Shown here: in pieces, positions 43,346 to 51,695 of the stretch
Layout: the number at the start of each line of letters is the position of its first letter
Position numbering within the stretch: position 1 is the stretch's first letter
From: Mycolicibacterium komossense
GTDB taxonomy: Bacteria > Actinomycetota > Actinomycetes > Mycobacteriales > Mycobacteriaceae
DNA: 64,000 bases
Assembly (NCBI RefSeq): GCF_025822605.1
Contig: NZ_JACKTY010000039.1
Coordinates: forward strand, 1 to 64,000
Reading direction: 5' to 3'
Made by a program: the position numbers and the translations under genes
The notes under the pieces: model-generated
Told to the model about the DNA's origin: nothing
Seen by the model: only the letters and a program-made list of their open reading frames with translations
The model's database searches: none

Positions 43346-44113
43346 CTACGGCGTAGCGAGGGCCGCGCTGCGGCACATCGCTGCAAAGTGATCAAAAACT
43401 GAGTTGGACATGGAGATCTCGGGGTGCCACTGCACAGCCAGGAGGAGTCCTTCCCGATCTTCCACAGCCTCGATCGTGCCGTCCTCGGCCCATGCCACCG
43501 GACGAAGCTGCGGTGCCACTGTGTCGACGGCTTGGTGGTGATAGGTAGACACATCCGCCGCGGGCCCGAGGGCGCCGCCGAGTCGACTGCCAGGATCGAG
43601 AGTGACTCTGTGCGTGGCGAACTCGCCTGCGACCGGATTGTGCACATCGGTGCCTACCACGTCCGGAAGATGCTGGGTCAAGTTCCCGCCGAGTGCGACG
43701 TTCAGCATCTGCATTCCGCGGCAGATCCCGAAGATCGGAATCCGATGGTCCGCAGCTTCCCGGATGAGGGAAAACTCGAAGACATCCCGATTGCTGTCGA
43801 ACGGGCCCGCCGCCGGATGGGGCTCACGCCGGTACCAATCGGGAAGAACGTCAGCACCACCCGAGATCACAAGGCCGTCGAGTCCATCGATCATCCGTGC
43901 AGCTTCGCGACCGGTCTCCCCCACAGGTAAGAAGATCGGGACGAGTCGTGCGCGACGGAGATGGTCGGCGTACGCCCGGTTCAGTAGGTAAACCTCGCCG
44001 GCCCAGACTCTCCATGCAGCCCGTTCGAGGGGCATTGAAACTCCGACCAGCAGTTGCCGTGGGAGAGAGGGGTCCGTGCCCGGAGAGCGATCGACGTCGC
44101 CATAATTGGTCAC
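43346..44113 (-). CDS. Gamma-glutamyl-GABA hydrolase-like class I GATase (PuuD-like)
   Basis: About 255 residues from the GTG at 44113; a longer frame to 44188 exists but has no family resemblance before LLVGVS. It has the nucleophile Cys in IFGICRGMQMLNVALGG, the His-Glu pair in AVQWHPEIS, and GLVISGGADVLPDWYRRE and NRDVFEFSLIREA, all typical of peptidase C26 (PuuD/YcjL-like). PuuD enzymes cut the gamma-glutamyl bond of intermediates such as gamma-Glu-GABA, freeing the amino acid. The TTGGT-CAC-ACCAA operator overlaps the start codon and a TAGTAT -10-like box ends 5 bp before the GTG, suggesting a leaderless mRNA. First gene of the six-gene leftward operon. Confidence 0.85.
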   Translation of the reverse strand: MTNYGDVDRSPGTDPSLPRQLLVGVSMPLERAAWRVWAGEVYLLNRAYADHLRRARLVPIFLPVGETGREAARMIDGLDGLVISGGADVLPDWYRREPHPAAGPFDSNRDVFEFSLIREAADHRIPIFGICRGMQMLNVALGGNLTQHLPDVVGTDVHNPVAGEFATHRVTLDPGSRLGGALGPAADVSTYHHQAVDTVAPQLRPVAWAEDGTIEAVEDREGLLLAVQWHPEISMSNSVFDHFAAMCRSAALATP

Positions 44114-44118
44114 ACCAA
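44106..44118. promoter_or_regulatory. GntR/FadR-type operator copy 1 (TTGGT-CAC-ACCAA)
   Basis: Perfect 5-3-5 palindrome followed by AT, then two bases and TAGAAT (44123-44128), a good mycobacterial -10 box pointing toward pucR. On the other strand TAGTAT (44119-44124) is a -10 box for the hydrolase gene. The motif matches the ATTGGTnnnACCAAT consensus of PdhR-like FadR-subfamily GntR proteins and is repeated at 50732-50748. Confidence 0.8.
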
Positions 44119-44211
44119 ATACTAGAATAGCCCCCCACTGGAGCGCAATGGTGTGTACAAATAGTGGACGTGTGATGGCCGACCGCACGCACCGAAGATT
44201 GAGGAGGCAAT

Positions 44212-45789
44212 GTGTCGATCACCGTCCGACAGGTGCTCGCTACCCCGTTGCTGGCATCTGCCGATCCAGAGATCCTCACGGGCACGGACAAACTCGACCG
44301 TGTCGTACGCTGGCTCCACCCAGCGGAGGTTGCCGACATCGCGCATCTTCTGCGCGGCGGCGAGTTGGTCCTGATCACCGGCATCGTGTTGTCCGAGGAT
44401 GTCGGCGCGATGCACGACTACGTCCAATCCCTGGCCGCCATCGGTGCCGCCGGTCTCGTCGTCGAACTCGGTCGACGCTGGACCCAAGTGCCACATTCAC
44501 TCGTGAACGCCTGCCAAGCTGCTGACCTCGTTCTGGTGGCGCTTCACAAAATCGTCCGATTCGCCGGCGTCGTTGAGGAAGTCGGCGCCCAGATCCTGGC
44601 TACGCAAATCGCAGACCTGCAAGCCAGCGAGCACATCCACGAAACCTTCACTCGTCTTGATGTGGATGCAGCGGGACCTGAAGATATCTTGGCGGCGATC
44701 GCGCAGATCGCCGGATTGCCGATTGTCCTGGAGTCATCCAGCCGCCAGGTCATCGGATACCACCTTGCGGGACGACAGCCCAAAGACGTCCTTCCCGATT
44801 GGTCACGTCGGTCGCGCGGCGTAGGTGTCGTCGGCCGTACCGGGTACGACCGGCCGACTGGATGGCTGACGACCACGGTGGGATCCCGGGGTGACGACTG
44901 GGGCCGGTTGGTGATGATCGCCGACGTTCCGCCTACCCGGCGCGAGTATGTCTTGATCGAGCGCGGGGCCGCTGCCCTGTCACTGCATCAGATGCGGGCC
45001 CGCGCCCGGGACAGCGTGGAACGCAATACCCATTCATCGTTGATCGCAGATCTGCGTGCACTCAGGATCACTCCTGAGCTGGAACTGCGTTGCGAAGCGG
45101 CCAACTTTCCAGTCCGCGGACGCAAGTTCTTTGCGATAGCGGTGCGGCAGGACATAGTTGGCGAATCGGGTAGGAACTGGGCGCTGACGGATGTTGCCGC
45201 AACCCTGGCGAAAGTCGCCCGCACGTTGAATCTCTCGATGCTGGCGGGGTTGGAGACCGATCACGTGATTGCCCTCATCAGTTGCCCCCAGAGCCTCTCC
45301 CCTGATGCGATCCTGTCCGGATTGACCCGAGAAGTACGAAAGTCGCTTGTCATCAACGTCGCTCGGGGCGAAGTCGTGGACCGACTGGAACTTACCTACC
45401 AGACCCTCATCGACGCCAAGAGCATCATGGCCGCGACGGACCCTGACGATCAACGCCCGTGGATCACACTCGCCGATGTCCACTTGCGCGGATTGCTAAA
45501 CCTCTTGCGGGACGATGAACGGCTGCGCCTGTTCGCCCGCCGTGAGCTCGGCCCTTTGCTCGCCTATGACAACGAGCGAGGGACGTCCTTGCTCTCCTGT
45601 CTAGAAGGCTTTCTCGAAACGCCCGGCCCCAAATCCGCCGCAGCGAAACGTCTTCTTCTCTCGCGACCGGTGCTCTACGAGCGGCTCGCCAAGATCGAGT
45701 CGGTCCTCGGAGTTCAGCTCGAGGATCCCGCCATTCGGACGTCGCTACACGTCGCCGTGATGGTCACGTCTCTGTGCGACAAGCGATGA
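44212..45789 (+). CDS. PucR family transcriptional regulator
   Basis: A 525-residue regulator from a GTG at 44212. Residues ~8-125 form the PucR N-terminal domain (ADPEILTGTDKLDRVVRWLHPAEVADIAHLLRGGELVLITGI), followed by a middle domain, and the C-terminal helix-turn-helix ends the protein (LLSCLEGFLETPGPKSAAAKRLLLSRPVLYERLAKIESVLG). PucR proteins often activate purine, amine or gamma-glutamyl pathway genes. It is divergent from the hydrolase operon and 151 bp before the permease gene, so it probably controls one or both. The FadR-type operator in its promoter implies that the GntR protein controls its expression. Confidence 0.9.
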   Translation: MSITVRQVLATPLLASADPEILTGTDKLDRVVRWLHPAEVADIAHLLRGGELVLITGIVLSEDVGAMHDYVQSLAAIGAAGLVVELGRRWTQVPHSLVNACQAADLVLVALHKIVRFAGVVEEVGAQILATQIADLQASEHIHETFTRLDVDAAGPEDILAAIAQIAGLPIVLESSSRQVIGYHLAGRQPKDVLPDWSRRSRGVGVVGRTGYDRPTGWLTTTVGSRGDDWGRLVMIADVPPTRREYVLIERGAAALSLHQMRARARDSVERNTHSSLIADLRALRITPELELRCEAANFPVRGRKFFAIAVRQDIVGESGRNWALTDVAATLAKVARTLNLSMLAGLETDHVIALISCPQSLSPDAILSGLTREVRKSLVINVARGEVVDRLELTYQTLIDAKSIMAATDPDDQRPWITLADVHLRGLLNLLRDDERLRLFARRELGPLLAYDNERGTSLLSCLEGFLETPGPKSAAAKRLLLSRPVLYERLAKIESVLGVQLEDPAIRTSLHVAVMVTSLCDKR

Positions 45790-45849
45790 GCAGCGACCAA
45801 CAGTCGGGTGGCGAGATGACCGACACACTGACCGCAGGAGCACCACGTT

Positions 45850-45864
45850 CCGACAATATGTCGG
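45850..45864. promoter_or_regulatory. Perfect palindrome before the permease gene, possible PucR site
   Basis: CCGACA-ATA-TGTCGG, an exact 6-3-6 inverted repeat 76 bp upstream of the permease ATG (45941). It is unlike the FadR-type operator, so a different regulator, perhaps PucR, is implied. The 151-bp gap after pucR otherwise carries no clear signal. Confidence 0.5.
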
Positions 45865-45940
45865 TATGGGGCTTCCTTGTGACCTACCACACTGATCCGA
45901 GATCCTCGTCGGATCACACTGCCACCAGGAGTAGCCCATC

Positions 45941-47380
45941 ATGTCTGACTTAATCCGCGACCAGTTCGATCCGCCCGAAAATGCCCGTCTCCATGGAAAT
46001 CTCGGCGTTGCCGCAATCGTCTTGATGGTCGTCGCCGCGGCCGCTCCCCTGACGACTTTGGCGGGGAACGTTCCCCTGATGATCGCTCTCGGGCAAGGCG
46101 TCGGTGCGCCCGTCGGCTTCCTGGTGGCCGGCGGGGTCTTCGGGCTTTTCGCTGCAGGCTTCGTGGCGATGACGCACTATGTCAACAAAGCTGGCGCGTT
46201 CTACGCCTACATCGAGAGGGGGCTTGGCCGCCGAGCAGGCGTCGCTTCTGCCTTGGTTGCGTACGCGGCATACATGTCGACGATGCTTGCGGTCTATGGC
46301 TTCATCGGAGCGGTGCTATCCACTCTGGTGAGCGATTTCGGTGGTCCGTCACTCCCATGGTGGGTGATGTCATTTGTGGTGATGGGCGCCTGCGGATTTC
46401 TCGGATATCGCCACATCGAACTCAGCGCCAAGGTGTTGGGAGTCTTCCTCGTCTCTGAAATCGCCGTTGTGGTCATCCTCGACGCGGTCATCTTTGTCCG
46501 CGGCGGAACTCACGGAATCACCTTCGACTCCTTCACACCTGCCGGAATCGGCGAAGGATTCGGCGTTGCAGTCCTGTTCTCCCTTTTCGGCTTTGTCGGT
46601 GTCGAGGCAACGGCCATCTTTCGCGACGAAGCCAAAGATCCACAACGCACCATACGTCGGGCAACATACTGGGCGGTCGGCATCATCGCCGTCTTCTACG
46701 CCATTTCCAGCTGGGCCCTGATCGAGGGCAACGGGGGCTCGGATGCGGTCGCAATCGCCACCGAAGACCCCGACAACTTCACTGTGAACACCGCAGGCGT
46801 GTTCCTTGGCATGGTCGGCAAGGACATCACCCAGGTGCTGCTGGTTGTCAGTCTGTTCGCCGCCGCGTTGTCCTTCCATAACATCTCGGCACGATACAAA
46901 TTCGTGTTGGCGGAACAGGGAATCTATCCTGCCTCATGGGGCACTGCTCACGAACGGCATCGGGCGCCATCGCGTGCATCGCTGGTCGTGTCTGCTCTTT
47001 CCGTTGTGATCATCGGTCTGTTCGCCATACTGCATCTCGACCCGCTGTTGGAGATCTTCGGCCCCATGGGTGGCGTGGGCATTACGGGCCTGGCAGCTCT
47101 GTGGCTGTTGACGGCACTTGCCGTCACAGTCTTCTTCGCACGAAAGAAAGGGATGACAACGACCACGGTTGTCGGTGGCCTTGCTGTCATCGCTCTTTCA
47201 GCCAGCATGATTCTCATCATCGTCAATCTGCCCGTGATCGTCGGCGGCACCGTGCTTCTCGCGGTATTGATGGGACTGGTACCACTCGTGTTCTTCGTCG
47301 TCGGGTTTGTGATGAGTACCCGGGTGGCGCCTCGGCACGATGCCGGCTCACTCGACGAAAGCGATTCCCTCGCGATGTAA
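45941..47380 (+). CDS. APC superfamily amino acid/amine permease
   Basis: A 479-residue membrane protein with about 12 helices. Helix 1 is NLGVAAIVLMVVAAAAPLTTLAGNVPLMIALGQG and the conserved stretch FGFVGVEATAIFRDEAKDPQRTIRRATYWAV is the APC hallmark. It resembles the permease at 28176 but is clearly a separate subgroup. Its place between PucR and the ligase genes fits import of the amine or amino-alcohol that is then gamma-glutamylated, the role of PuuP in the E. coli putrescine pathway. A hairpin 15 bp after its stop ends the transcript. Confidence 0.9.
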   Translation: MSDLIRDQFDPPENARLHGNLGVAAIVLMVVAAAAPLTTLAGNVPLMIALGQGVGAPVGFLVAGGVFGLFAAGFVAMTHYVNKAGAFYAYIERGLGRRAGVASALVAYAAYMSTMLAVYGFIGAVLSTLVSDFGGPSLPWWVMSFVVMGACGFLGYRHIELSAKVLGVFLVSEIAVVVILDAVIFVRGGTHGITFDSFTPAGIGEGFGVAVLFSLFGFVGVEATAIFRDEAKDPQRTIRRATYWAVGIIAVFYAISSWALIEGNGGSDAVAIATEDPDNFTVNTAGVFLGMVGKDITQVLLVVSLFAAALSFHNISARYKFVLAEQGIYPASWGTAHERHRAPSRASLVVSALSVVIIGLFAILHLDPLLEIFGPMGGVGITGLAALWLLTALAVTVFFARKKGMTTTTVVGGLAVIALSASMILIIVNLPVIVGGTVLLAVLMGLVPLVFFVVGFVMSTRVAPRHDAGSLDESDSLAM

Positions 47381-47394
47381 GACGCCCTGGCGCC

Positions 47395-47446
47395 GCAGAC
47401 GCGCACCTATCGGCCTTGTGGACCGATGGGTGCGCGCCGCGTCTGC
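47395..47446 (+). terminator. Hairpin terminator after the APC permease
   Basis: GCAGAC-GCGCACC-ATCGG pairs with CCGAT-GGTGCGC-GTCTGC across a ~9-nt loop, with one mismatch and a ~5-nt bulge. It begins 15 bp after the permease stop. There is no T-run, as is usual in mycobacteria. Confidence 0.6.
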
Positions 47447-47466
47447 AGTTGCCAACTCGGTGAGGA

Positions 47467-48132
47467 GTGTTGATCGACCGTCGGATCGTGATTCCACACT
47501 CGTTGCCGGAGCAGGCTGCGGAACACGGAGTCACGCCTCCACAGGCGATCGTATTTTCGTTCCGCCAGGAACCGGTAAGACGACATTCGTACGCGCGATT
47601 GCGAGCCGGCTCGGCTGGCCGTTCGTCGAACTGTTCCCGGCGCACCTGCCCATGGGTGAGGGCGGCCTCGCCGCTGGGCGGGGCGCTCCCGCTACGACCG
47701 CGGTCGTGAACGAACTGTTGAAGCGTCTCGTCCAGTTCCGCGATCGGCCGGGACGGCTCTTGGTTTGGGCCACCAACTCGGTGCGTGAGTTGGACTCCGC
47801 GTTTCTACGCCATGGCCGATTCGACTGCGTTCTTCCGATCGGTCCGCCGGACGCAGAAGCCCGCGGCGAGTTGTGGCGGCGTTATGTGGACGAAGCACAC
47901 ATAGGTATCTCGACGCTGGTTCGATCCACCGCGCACTACACCCCCCGGCCGAAGTCGCGCACGTCGCACGAGCGGCGGCCAGACCACATTTGAACGCAGC
48001 GTCGTCTGCGGCTCGCGCTGCTTCAGCCGAACACAGGACTCTATGGATGTAGTGGGAGTGACTCGACCGACTCTGACGGCGGAACAAGTGACCGAATTCA
48101 ACTCCGACATCGAGACTTACGCACACACTTGA
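47467..48132 (+). pseudogene. AAA-family ATPase remnant with frameshifts
   Basis: Pieces of one AAA ATPase lie in three frames. The first frame has DRRIVIPHSLPEQAAEHGVTPPQAIVF. The next carries Walker A (VPPGTGKTTFVRAIASRLGWPFVELF) and the Walker B/sensor region (NELLKRLVQF then LLVWATNSVRELDSAFLRHGRFDCVLPIGPP). The last has TTFERSV...VGVTRPTLTAEQVTEFNSDIETYAHT and a TGA at 48130-48132. At least two frame changes are needed (near 47560 and near 47940-47985), and the Walker B acid is missing through a short deletion after GEGGLAAG. The intact relatives are soluble actinobacterial ATPases of unknown role. It ends at the terminator shared with the leftward dehydrogenase gene. Confidence 0.8.
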
Positions 48133-48153
48133 ACCCAACCACGGCAACGACTC

Positions 48154-48191
48154 CGGAGGTGTGCGGCGCCTTTGGGCACCGCACACCTCCG
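48154..48191. terminator. Bidirectional hairpin terminator between convergent genes
   Basis: A 17-bp stem (CGGAGGTGTGCGG-x-GCC with its complement, one mismatch) and a TTTG loop. It lies between the end of the ATPase remnant (48132) and the stop of the leftward alcohol dehydrogenase (48197), so it serves both strands. Confidence 0.75.
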
Positions 48192-48196
48192 AAGGA

Positions 48197-49276
48197 TCAG
48201 AACACGACCAGATCGCGTAACGCGCGCCCCTGCTCCATCGATGCGAACGCATCGTTAACCCCATCAAGGCCTATCCGGGAGCTGACCATCTCTTCCAGGA
48301 GAAGCTTTCCGTCGAGGTACATTTCGACGTACTTCGGCATCGCCAGGCGAAAGTTTTCCGAGCCCATGTAAGAGCCCTGCAGGCGCCGGTCGTCGAGCAG
48401 CAGGCGGCCTTGGACGGGGAACGTCTTGCCTGCCGGCATCAGACCGATGATGGTTGCTGTTCCTCCGACGTCAAGCGCCTCCAAAGCCGCCGCGGCTGTT
48501 GTCGGCGATCCGACTGCCTCAAAGCACTGGTCCACTCCACCGCCCGTCATGTCACGGATGGCGGCGGCCACGTCGTCACAATGGGCGTCCAAGACATCGG
48601 TCGCCCCCAGAGATGATGCCGTCGTGAGCTTGTCAGCGTTGAGGTCGACCGCGATGATCCGAGAAGCCCCTGACAACCGCGCTCCCTGGATGGCGCTCAA
48701 ACCGATACCACCGCAACCGATCACTGCGACCGTCTGCCCTGGCCGGACTTGCCCTCGGTTGAGGACGGCACCCAGTCCGGTGGTGACCCCGCACCCGATG
48801 AGGGCGGCCAGGTCCAGCGGCATATCCTGGTCGATGCGGACCACGGCAGACTCGTGCACCAAGAGCTGTTCGGCGAAACTCGACACATTCAGGAACTGAT
48901 GCACCTCGTCGGCACCTTGCTTAAGCCTCGGCGAAGCACCGTGCCCCCGGACACTGTGCGAACCGCTGCAGAGATAACTCCGCCCGCTGAGGCACCGTTC
49001 ACACACCCCGCACGACGCCGTCAGGCATGTGATGACGTGGTCACCCGGTGCGAACATCTCTACCCCGGCGCCAACCTCCAGCACCACACCGGCCGATTCG
49101 TGGCCGAGCACCGTGGGCCGGGGAATGTCAAAGACTCCCCGCAGGTGATACAGATCGCTGTGGCAGAGGCCGGCAGCAGCAGTCTCGATCAGGATTTCGT
49201 GCCGTCCGACGTGGTCGACTTCGATGGCCTCGATGCTCAGAGTGTCCGAGTCATCGCGCAGCACTGCTGCTTTCAC
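48197..49276 (-). CDS. Zinc-dependent alcohol dehydrogenase (class III/NDMA-like MDR)
   Basis: About 359 residues from the GTG at 49276 (MKAAVLRDDSD), which has a GAGGAG ribosome site 7 bp upstream; a TTG at 49318 would overlap the ligase stop and is less likely. Catalytic zinc ligands are in AGLCHSDLYH and GHESAGVV. The structural zinc site is CGVCERCLSGRSYLC. VAVIGCGGIGLSAIQGARLSGASRIIAVD binds NAD. It directly follows the glutamine-synthetase-like ligase in the same operon. In the ethanolamine and amino-alcohol versions of gamma-glutamylation pathways, a dehydrogenase oxidises the hydroxyl of the glutamylated amino alcohol, which is the role proposed here. Confidence 0.9.
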   Translation of the reverse strand: MKAAVLRDDSDTLSIEAIEVDHVGRHEILIETAAAGLCHSDLYHLRGVFDIPRPTVLGHESAGVVLEVGAGVEMFAPGDHVITCLTASCGVCERCLSGRSYLCSGSHSVRGHGASPRLKQGADEVHQFLNVSSFAEQLLVHESAVVRIDQDMPLDLAALIGCGVTTGLGAVLNRGQVRPGQTVAVIGCGGIGLSAIQGARLSGASRIIAVDLNADKLTTASSLGATDVLDAHCDDVAAAIRDMTGGGVDQCFEAVGSPTTAAAALEALDVGGTATIIGLMPAGKTFPVQGRLLLDDRRLQGSYMGSENFRLAMPKYVEMYLDGKLLLEEMVSSRIGLDGVNDAFASMEQGRALRDLVVF

Positions 49277-49314
49277 ATCAATCTCCTCATTGAGTTCATA
49301 TTGTCCGTCCTGGA

Positions 49315-50670
49315 TCAACTTCGTTCGAAACCACGTGCACGGTCCCAGTCGGTGACAGCCGACTCGTGGGCCGCGACCTGCTGAAAAGCAGCATTCGCAT
49401 AGTGATGGACCACGTCGGCTCCAAAGGCTTTTGCTGCGATCTCACTGTTCTGCCATAGAGCGGCGGCCTCCGCGAGCGAGGTTGGCATCCGTTCGGCGGA
49501 GCTCTCGTAAGCGTTTCCTGTTTCTGCGGATTTCAGTTCGAGTTTCTGCTCGATGCCGTGCAGGCCGCCGGCGATGATTGCGGCCACCGCCAGATACGGA
49601 TTCACATCGGCCCCAGGCGTGCGGTTTTCCAATCGCAGACTTCGGCTCTCTCCAAGCACTCTCACGGCGCACGTGCGATTGTCTCGTCCCCAACTGAGTG
49701 CTGTCGGCGCAAACGACCCGTCCCGAAACCGCTTGTAAGAATTGATATTCGGGGCAACCGCGACACCGAACTCGCGTGCCGTTGCAAGCTGCCCCGCCAG
49801 GAACTGTTCGAAAGTCTTCGAAAACCCGGTGCCGTCGCGGCCGGCAAAGACGGGTTCCCCCGCCTCATCAATGAGCGAGAGGTGCACGTGACATGAGTTG
49901 CCCGGTCCGTCATCGAACTTCGCCATGAAAGTCAACGAAACATCGTTGGCAGTGGCGATTTCCTTCGCGCCATCTTTATAGATGACGTGGTTGTCGCAGG
50001 TGGTCAGGGCATCGGAGTACTTGAAACCCAGCTCGAACTGCCCCACGTTGCACTCCCCCTTAAGCGCCTCCACTTCCATACCGGCGTCACGCATCCCACG
50101 ACGGATCTGACGCATGAGCGGCTCCGCGCTCGATGTACCCGAGATCGTGTAGTCGATGTTGTAGTAGGTGGACCGCCTGAGGTCGTGGTAGTGCTTCTCG
50201 TGAGCGAGCCGGTAATCGTCATCGAACAGGAGGAACTCGAGTTCGGTTGCGACGAGCGCTGTCCAGCCACGCTCCGCGAGGCGAGCTAGCTGCTGACGGA
50301 GTATCTCCCGCGGAGACTGAACGACGGGACGCGCATCTTCCCATCGAGCGTCGGCAATCACCATCGCGGTTCCCGGCATCCACGGCACCGGCCGAAGCGT
50401 GCCAAGGTCCGGCATCAGGGTGAAGTCACCCAAACCAGAGTCCCAGCCCGCGATCTCGAAGCCGTCGACGATCTCCATATCGATGTCGCGGGTGATCAGA
50501 TAAGAGCAGGCGTTCACACCAGGCCCTAGGACGTCATCGAGAAAGTGCTTCACATCGAGTCGCTTGCCGACCAGGCGGCCGTGTATATCGGGCATGGCAA
50601 CGACGACTGTGTCGATGGTGTCGTCAGCCGCGCGCCGCCGTAGATCCTCAATAGTCATCGGTGCACGCAT
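49315..50670 (-). CDS. Glutamine-synthetase-like gamma-glutamyl-amine ligase (PuuA/GlnA3/GlnA4-like)
   Basis: A 451-residue protein from the ATG at 50670 (MRAPMTIEDL); the longer frame upstream runs into the promoter. It begins VVVAMPDIHGRLVGKRLDVKHFLDDV, close to PuuA-type enzymes. Metal and ATP motifs include TELEFLLFDDDYRL, LKGECNVGQFELGFKYSDALTTCDNHVIYK and GNSCHVHLSLIDEAG. The NSYKRFRDGSFAPTALSWGRDNRTCAVRV segment carries the glutamate and phosphate-binding arginines. The adenylylation Tyr loop of housekeeping GlnA is not apparent. These enzymes join glutamate to polyamines, ethanolamine or other amines using ATP. It is the entry enzyme of the proposed pathway, 38 bp before the alcohol dehydrogenase and divergent from the GntR gene. 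Confidence 0.9.
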   Translation of the reverse strand: MRAPMTIEDLRRRAADDTIDTVVVAMPDIHGRLVGKRLDVKHFLDDVLGPGVNACSYLITRDIDMEIVDGFEIAGWDSGLGDFTLMPDLGTLRPVPWMPGTAMVIADARWEDARPVVQSPREILRQQLARLAERGWTALVATELEFLLFDDDYRLAHEKHYHDLRRSTYYNIDYTISGTSSAEPLMRQIRRGMRDAGMEVEALKGECNVGQFELGFKYSDALTTCDNHVIYKDGAKEIATANDVSLTFMAKFDDGPGNSCHVHLSLIDEAGEPVFAGRDGTGFSKTFEQFLAGQLATAREFGVAVAPNINSYKRFRDGSFAPTALSWGRDNRTCAVRVLGESRSLRLENRTPGADVNPYLAVAAIIAGGLHGIEQKLELKSAETGNAYESSAERMPTSLAEAAALWQNSEIAAKAFGADVVHHYANAAFQQVAAHESAVTDWDRARGFERS

Positions 50671-50731
50671 GTCGCGCTCCTCTCGAGTCGGTGGCCCCTC
50701 GCCAGAGGTAAGCGCGTCCGAATTTCCGTCG

Positions 50732-50748
50732 ATTTGGTCACACCAAAT
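50732..50748. promoter_or_regulatory. GntR/FadR-type operator copy 2 (ATTTGGT-CAC-ACCAAAT)
   Basis: Perfect 7-3-7 palindrome between the ligase (start 50670) and gntR (start 50834). It is followed after two bases by TAGGAT (50751-50756), a -10 box toward gntR, the same spacing as copy 1. Binding here would repress gntR itself and probably the ligase operon. Confidence 0.85.
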
Positions 50749-50833
50749 GTTAGGATGTGAGCGACGATACCGCAAATGGTTGGTACAAATCGATGGCGGC
50801 GATATGCTCTCTGCACACGACGAAGGGTGACTC

Positions 50834-51562
50834 ATGCCGAAACCCGCGGCCGCAGTTGGTGACCTTGCGCAGCAAGGCGACGAAAGTGGGCGCAACCCAT
50901 TCGAAGAGGCTCTTGGCCAAGTAGTTTCGCGGATACGCAATGGTGACCTACAGGCAGGCATGCGGCTACCTCCCGAGCGCGAACTGAGTGAGGAACTACA
51001 AATCAGCCGGACAACTCTTCGGGCAGTGATCAGAGCCTTGCAGCAGGCGGGCTACGTGCGAACCCAGCGGGGACGATCTGGTGGAAGCACCGTCATCTGG
51101 GACAGGACAACTCAGGACGGCAGCCATCGACGGCTGAGCGACCAGATGCGCGACCGCCTGCTCGACTCGCTTCGTTTTCGTTCGGTGCTCGAGCCCGGCG
51201 CCGCCGCGCTGGCGGCTGAGCGCGGATTGAGCGCAGCTCAACGCAAAGCTCTCGAATTGCGTCTGGCTGAAGCCACCACAAGGGGACCGAACTTCCGTGT
51301 CGCAGACGCGGAATTGCACGGTTACATCGCCGAACTGAGCGATTGCCGCGCGCTCGTGGACGCAATAGCCAACGTTCAGTTGATTCTGAACGAGAATCTG
51401 TTGCAGGTCGTACCGTTCATGGGTCCTGCGTTGGAGCACTCCCATGAGCAACACGCTCAGATCGTTGCTGCCATCTGCGCCGGTGACCCAAACCGCGCCC
51501 GACAGGTAATGCAGGACCATGTCGGGGCCACAGCCGAACTGCTCCGCACCTTTCTGCAGTAG
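50834..51562 (+). CDS. GntR family regulator, FadR subfamily (FCD domain)
   Basis: A 242-residue regulator. Residues ~22-90 form the winged helix (FEEALGQVVSRIRNGDLQAGMRLPPERELSEELQISRTTLRAVIRALQQAGYVRTQRGRSGGSTV). Residues ~110-240 are an all-helical FCD domain with LRFRSVLEPGAAALAAERG, and metal-site-type His residues in AELHGYIAELS and EHSHEQHAQIVAAI. It is divergent from the ligase gene. The palindromes at 44106-44118 and 50732-50748 match the TGGTnnnACCA sites bound by PdhR-like FadR regulators, so this protein is the best candidate to control both operons and itself. Confidence 0.9.
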   Translation: MPKPAAAVGDLAQQGDESGRNPFEEALGQVVSRIRNGDLQAGMRLPPERELSEELQISRTTLRAVIRALQQAGYVRTQRGRSGGSTVIWDRTTQDGSHRRLSDQMRDRLLDSLRFRSVLEPGAAALAAERGLSAAQRKALELRLAEATTRGPNFRVADAELHGYIAELSDCRALVDAIANVQLILNENLLQVVPFMGPALEHSHEQHAQIVAAICAGDPNRARQVMQDHVGATAELLRTFLQ

Positions 51563-51695
51563 CGAATTATCCACTGCTGCATGGTGTCCCCTCGGTCCCG
51601 CAGTCTCGGACAGAGCACTGGCCCCTTCTCGATGGATATACCTCTACCCGACCACGTTCGACGTCGAGGAGCCGACGCTAGGTATCGAGGCCGAA

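Noticed and set aside
49315..50670. Housekeeping glutamine synthetase GlnA
   Set aside because: Shorter N-terminus, no adenylylation loop evident, and the neighbours are amine-catabolism genes with an alcohol dehydrogenase.
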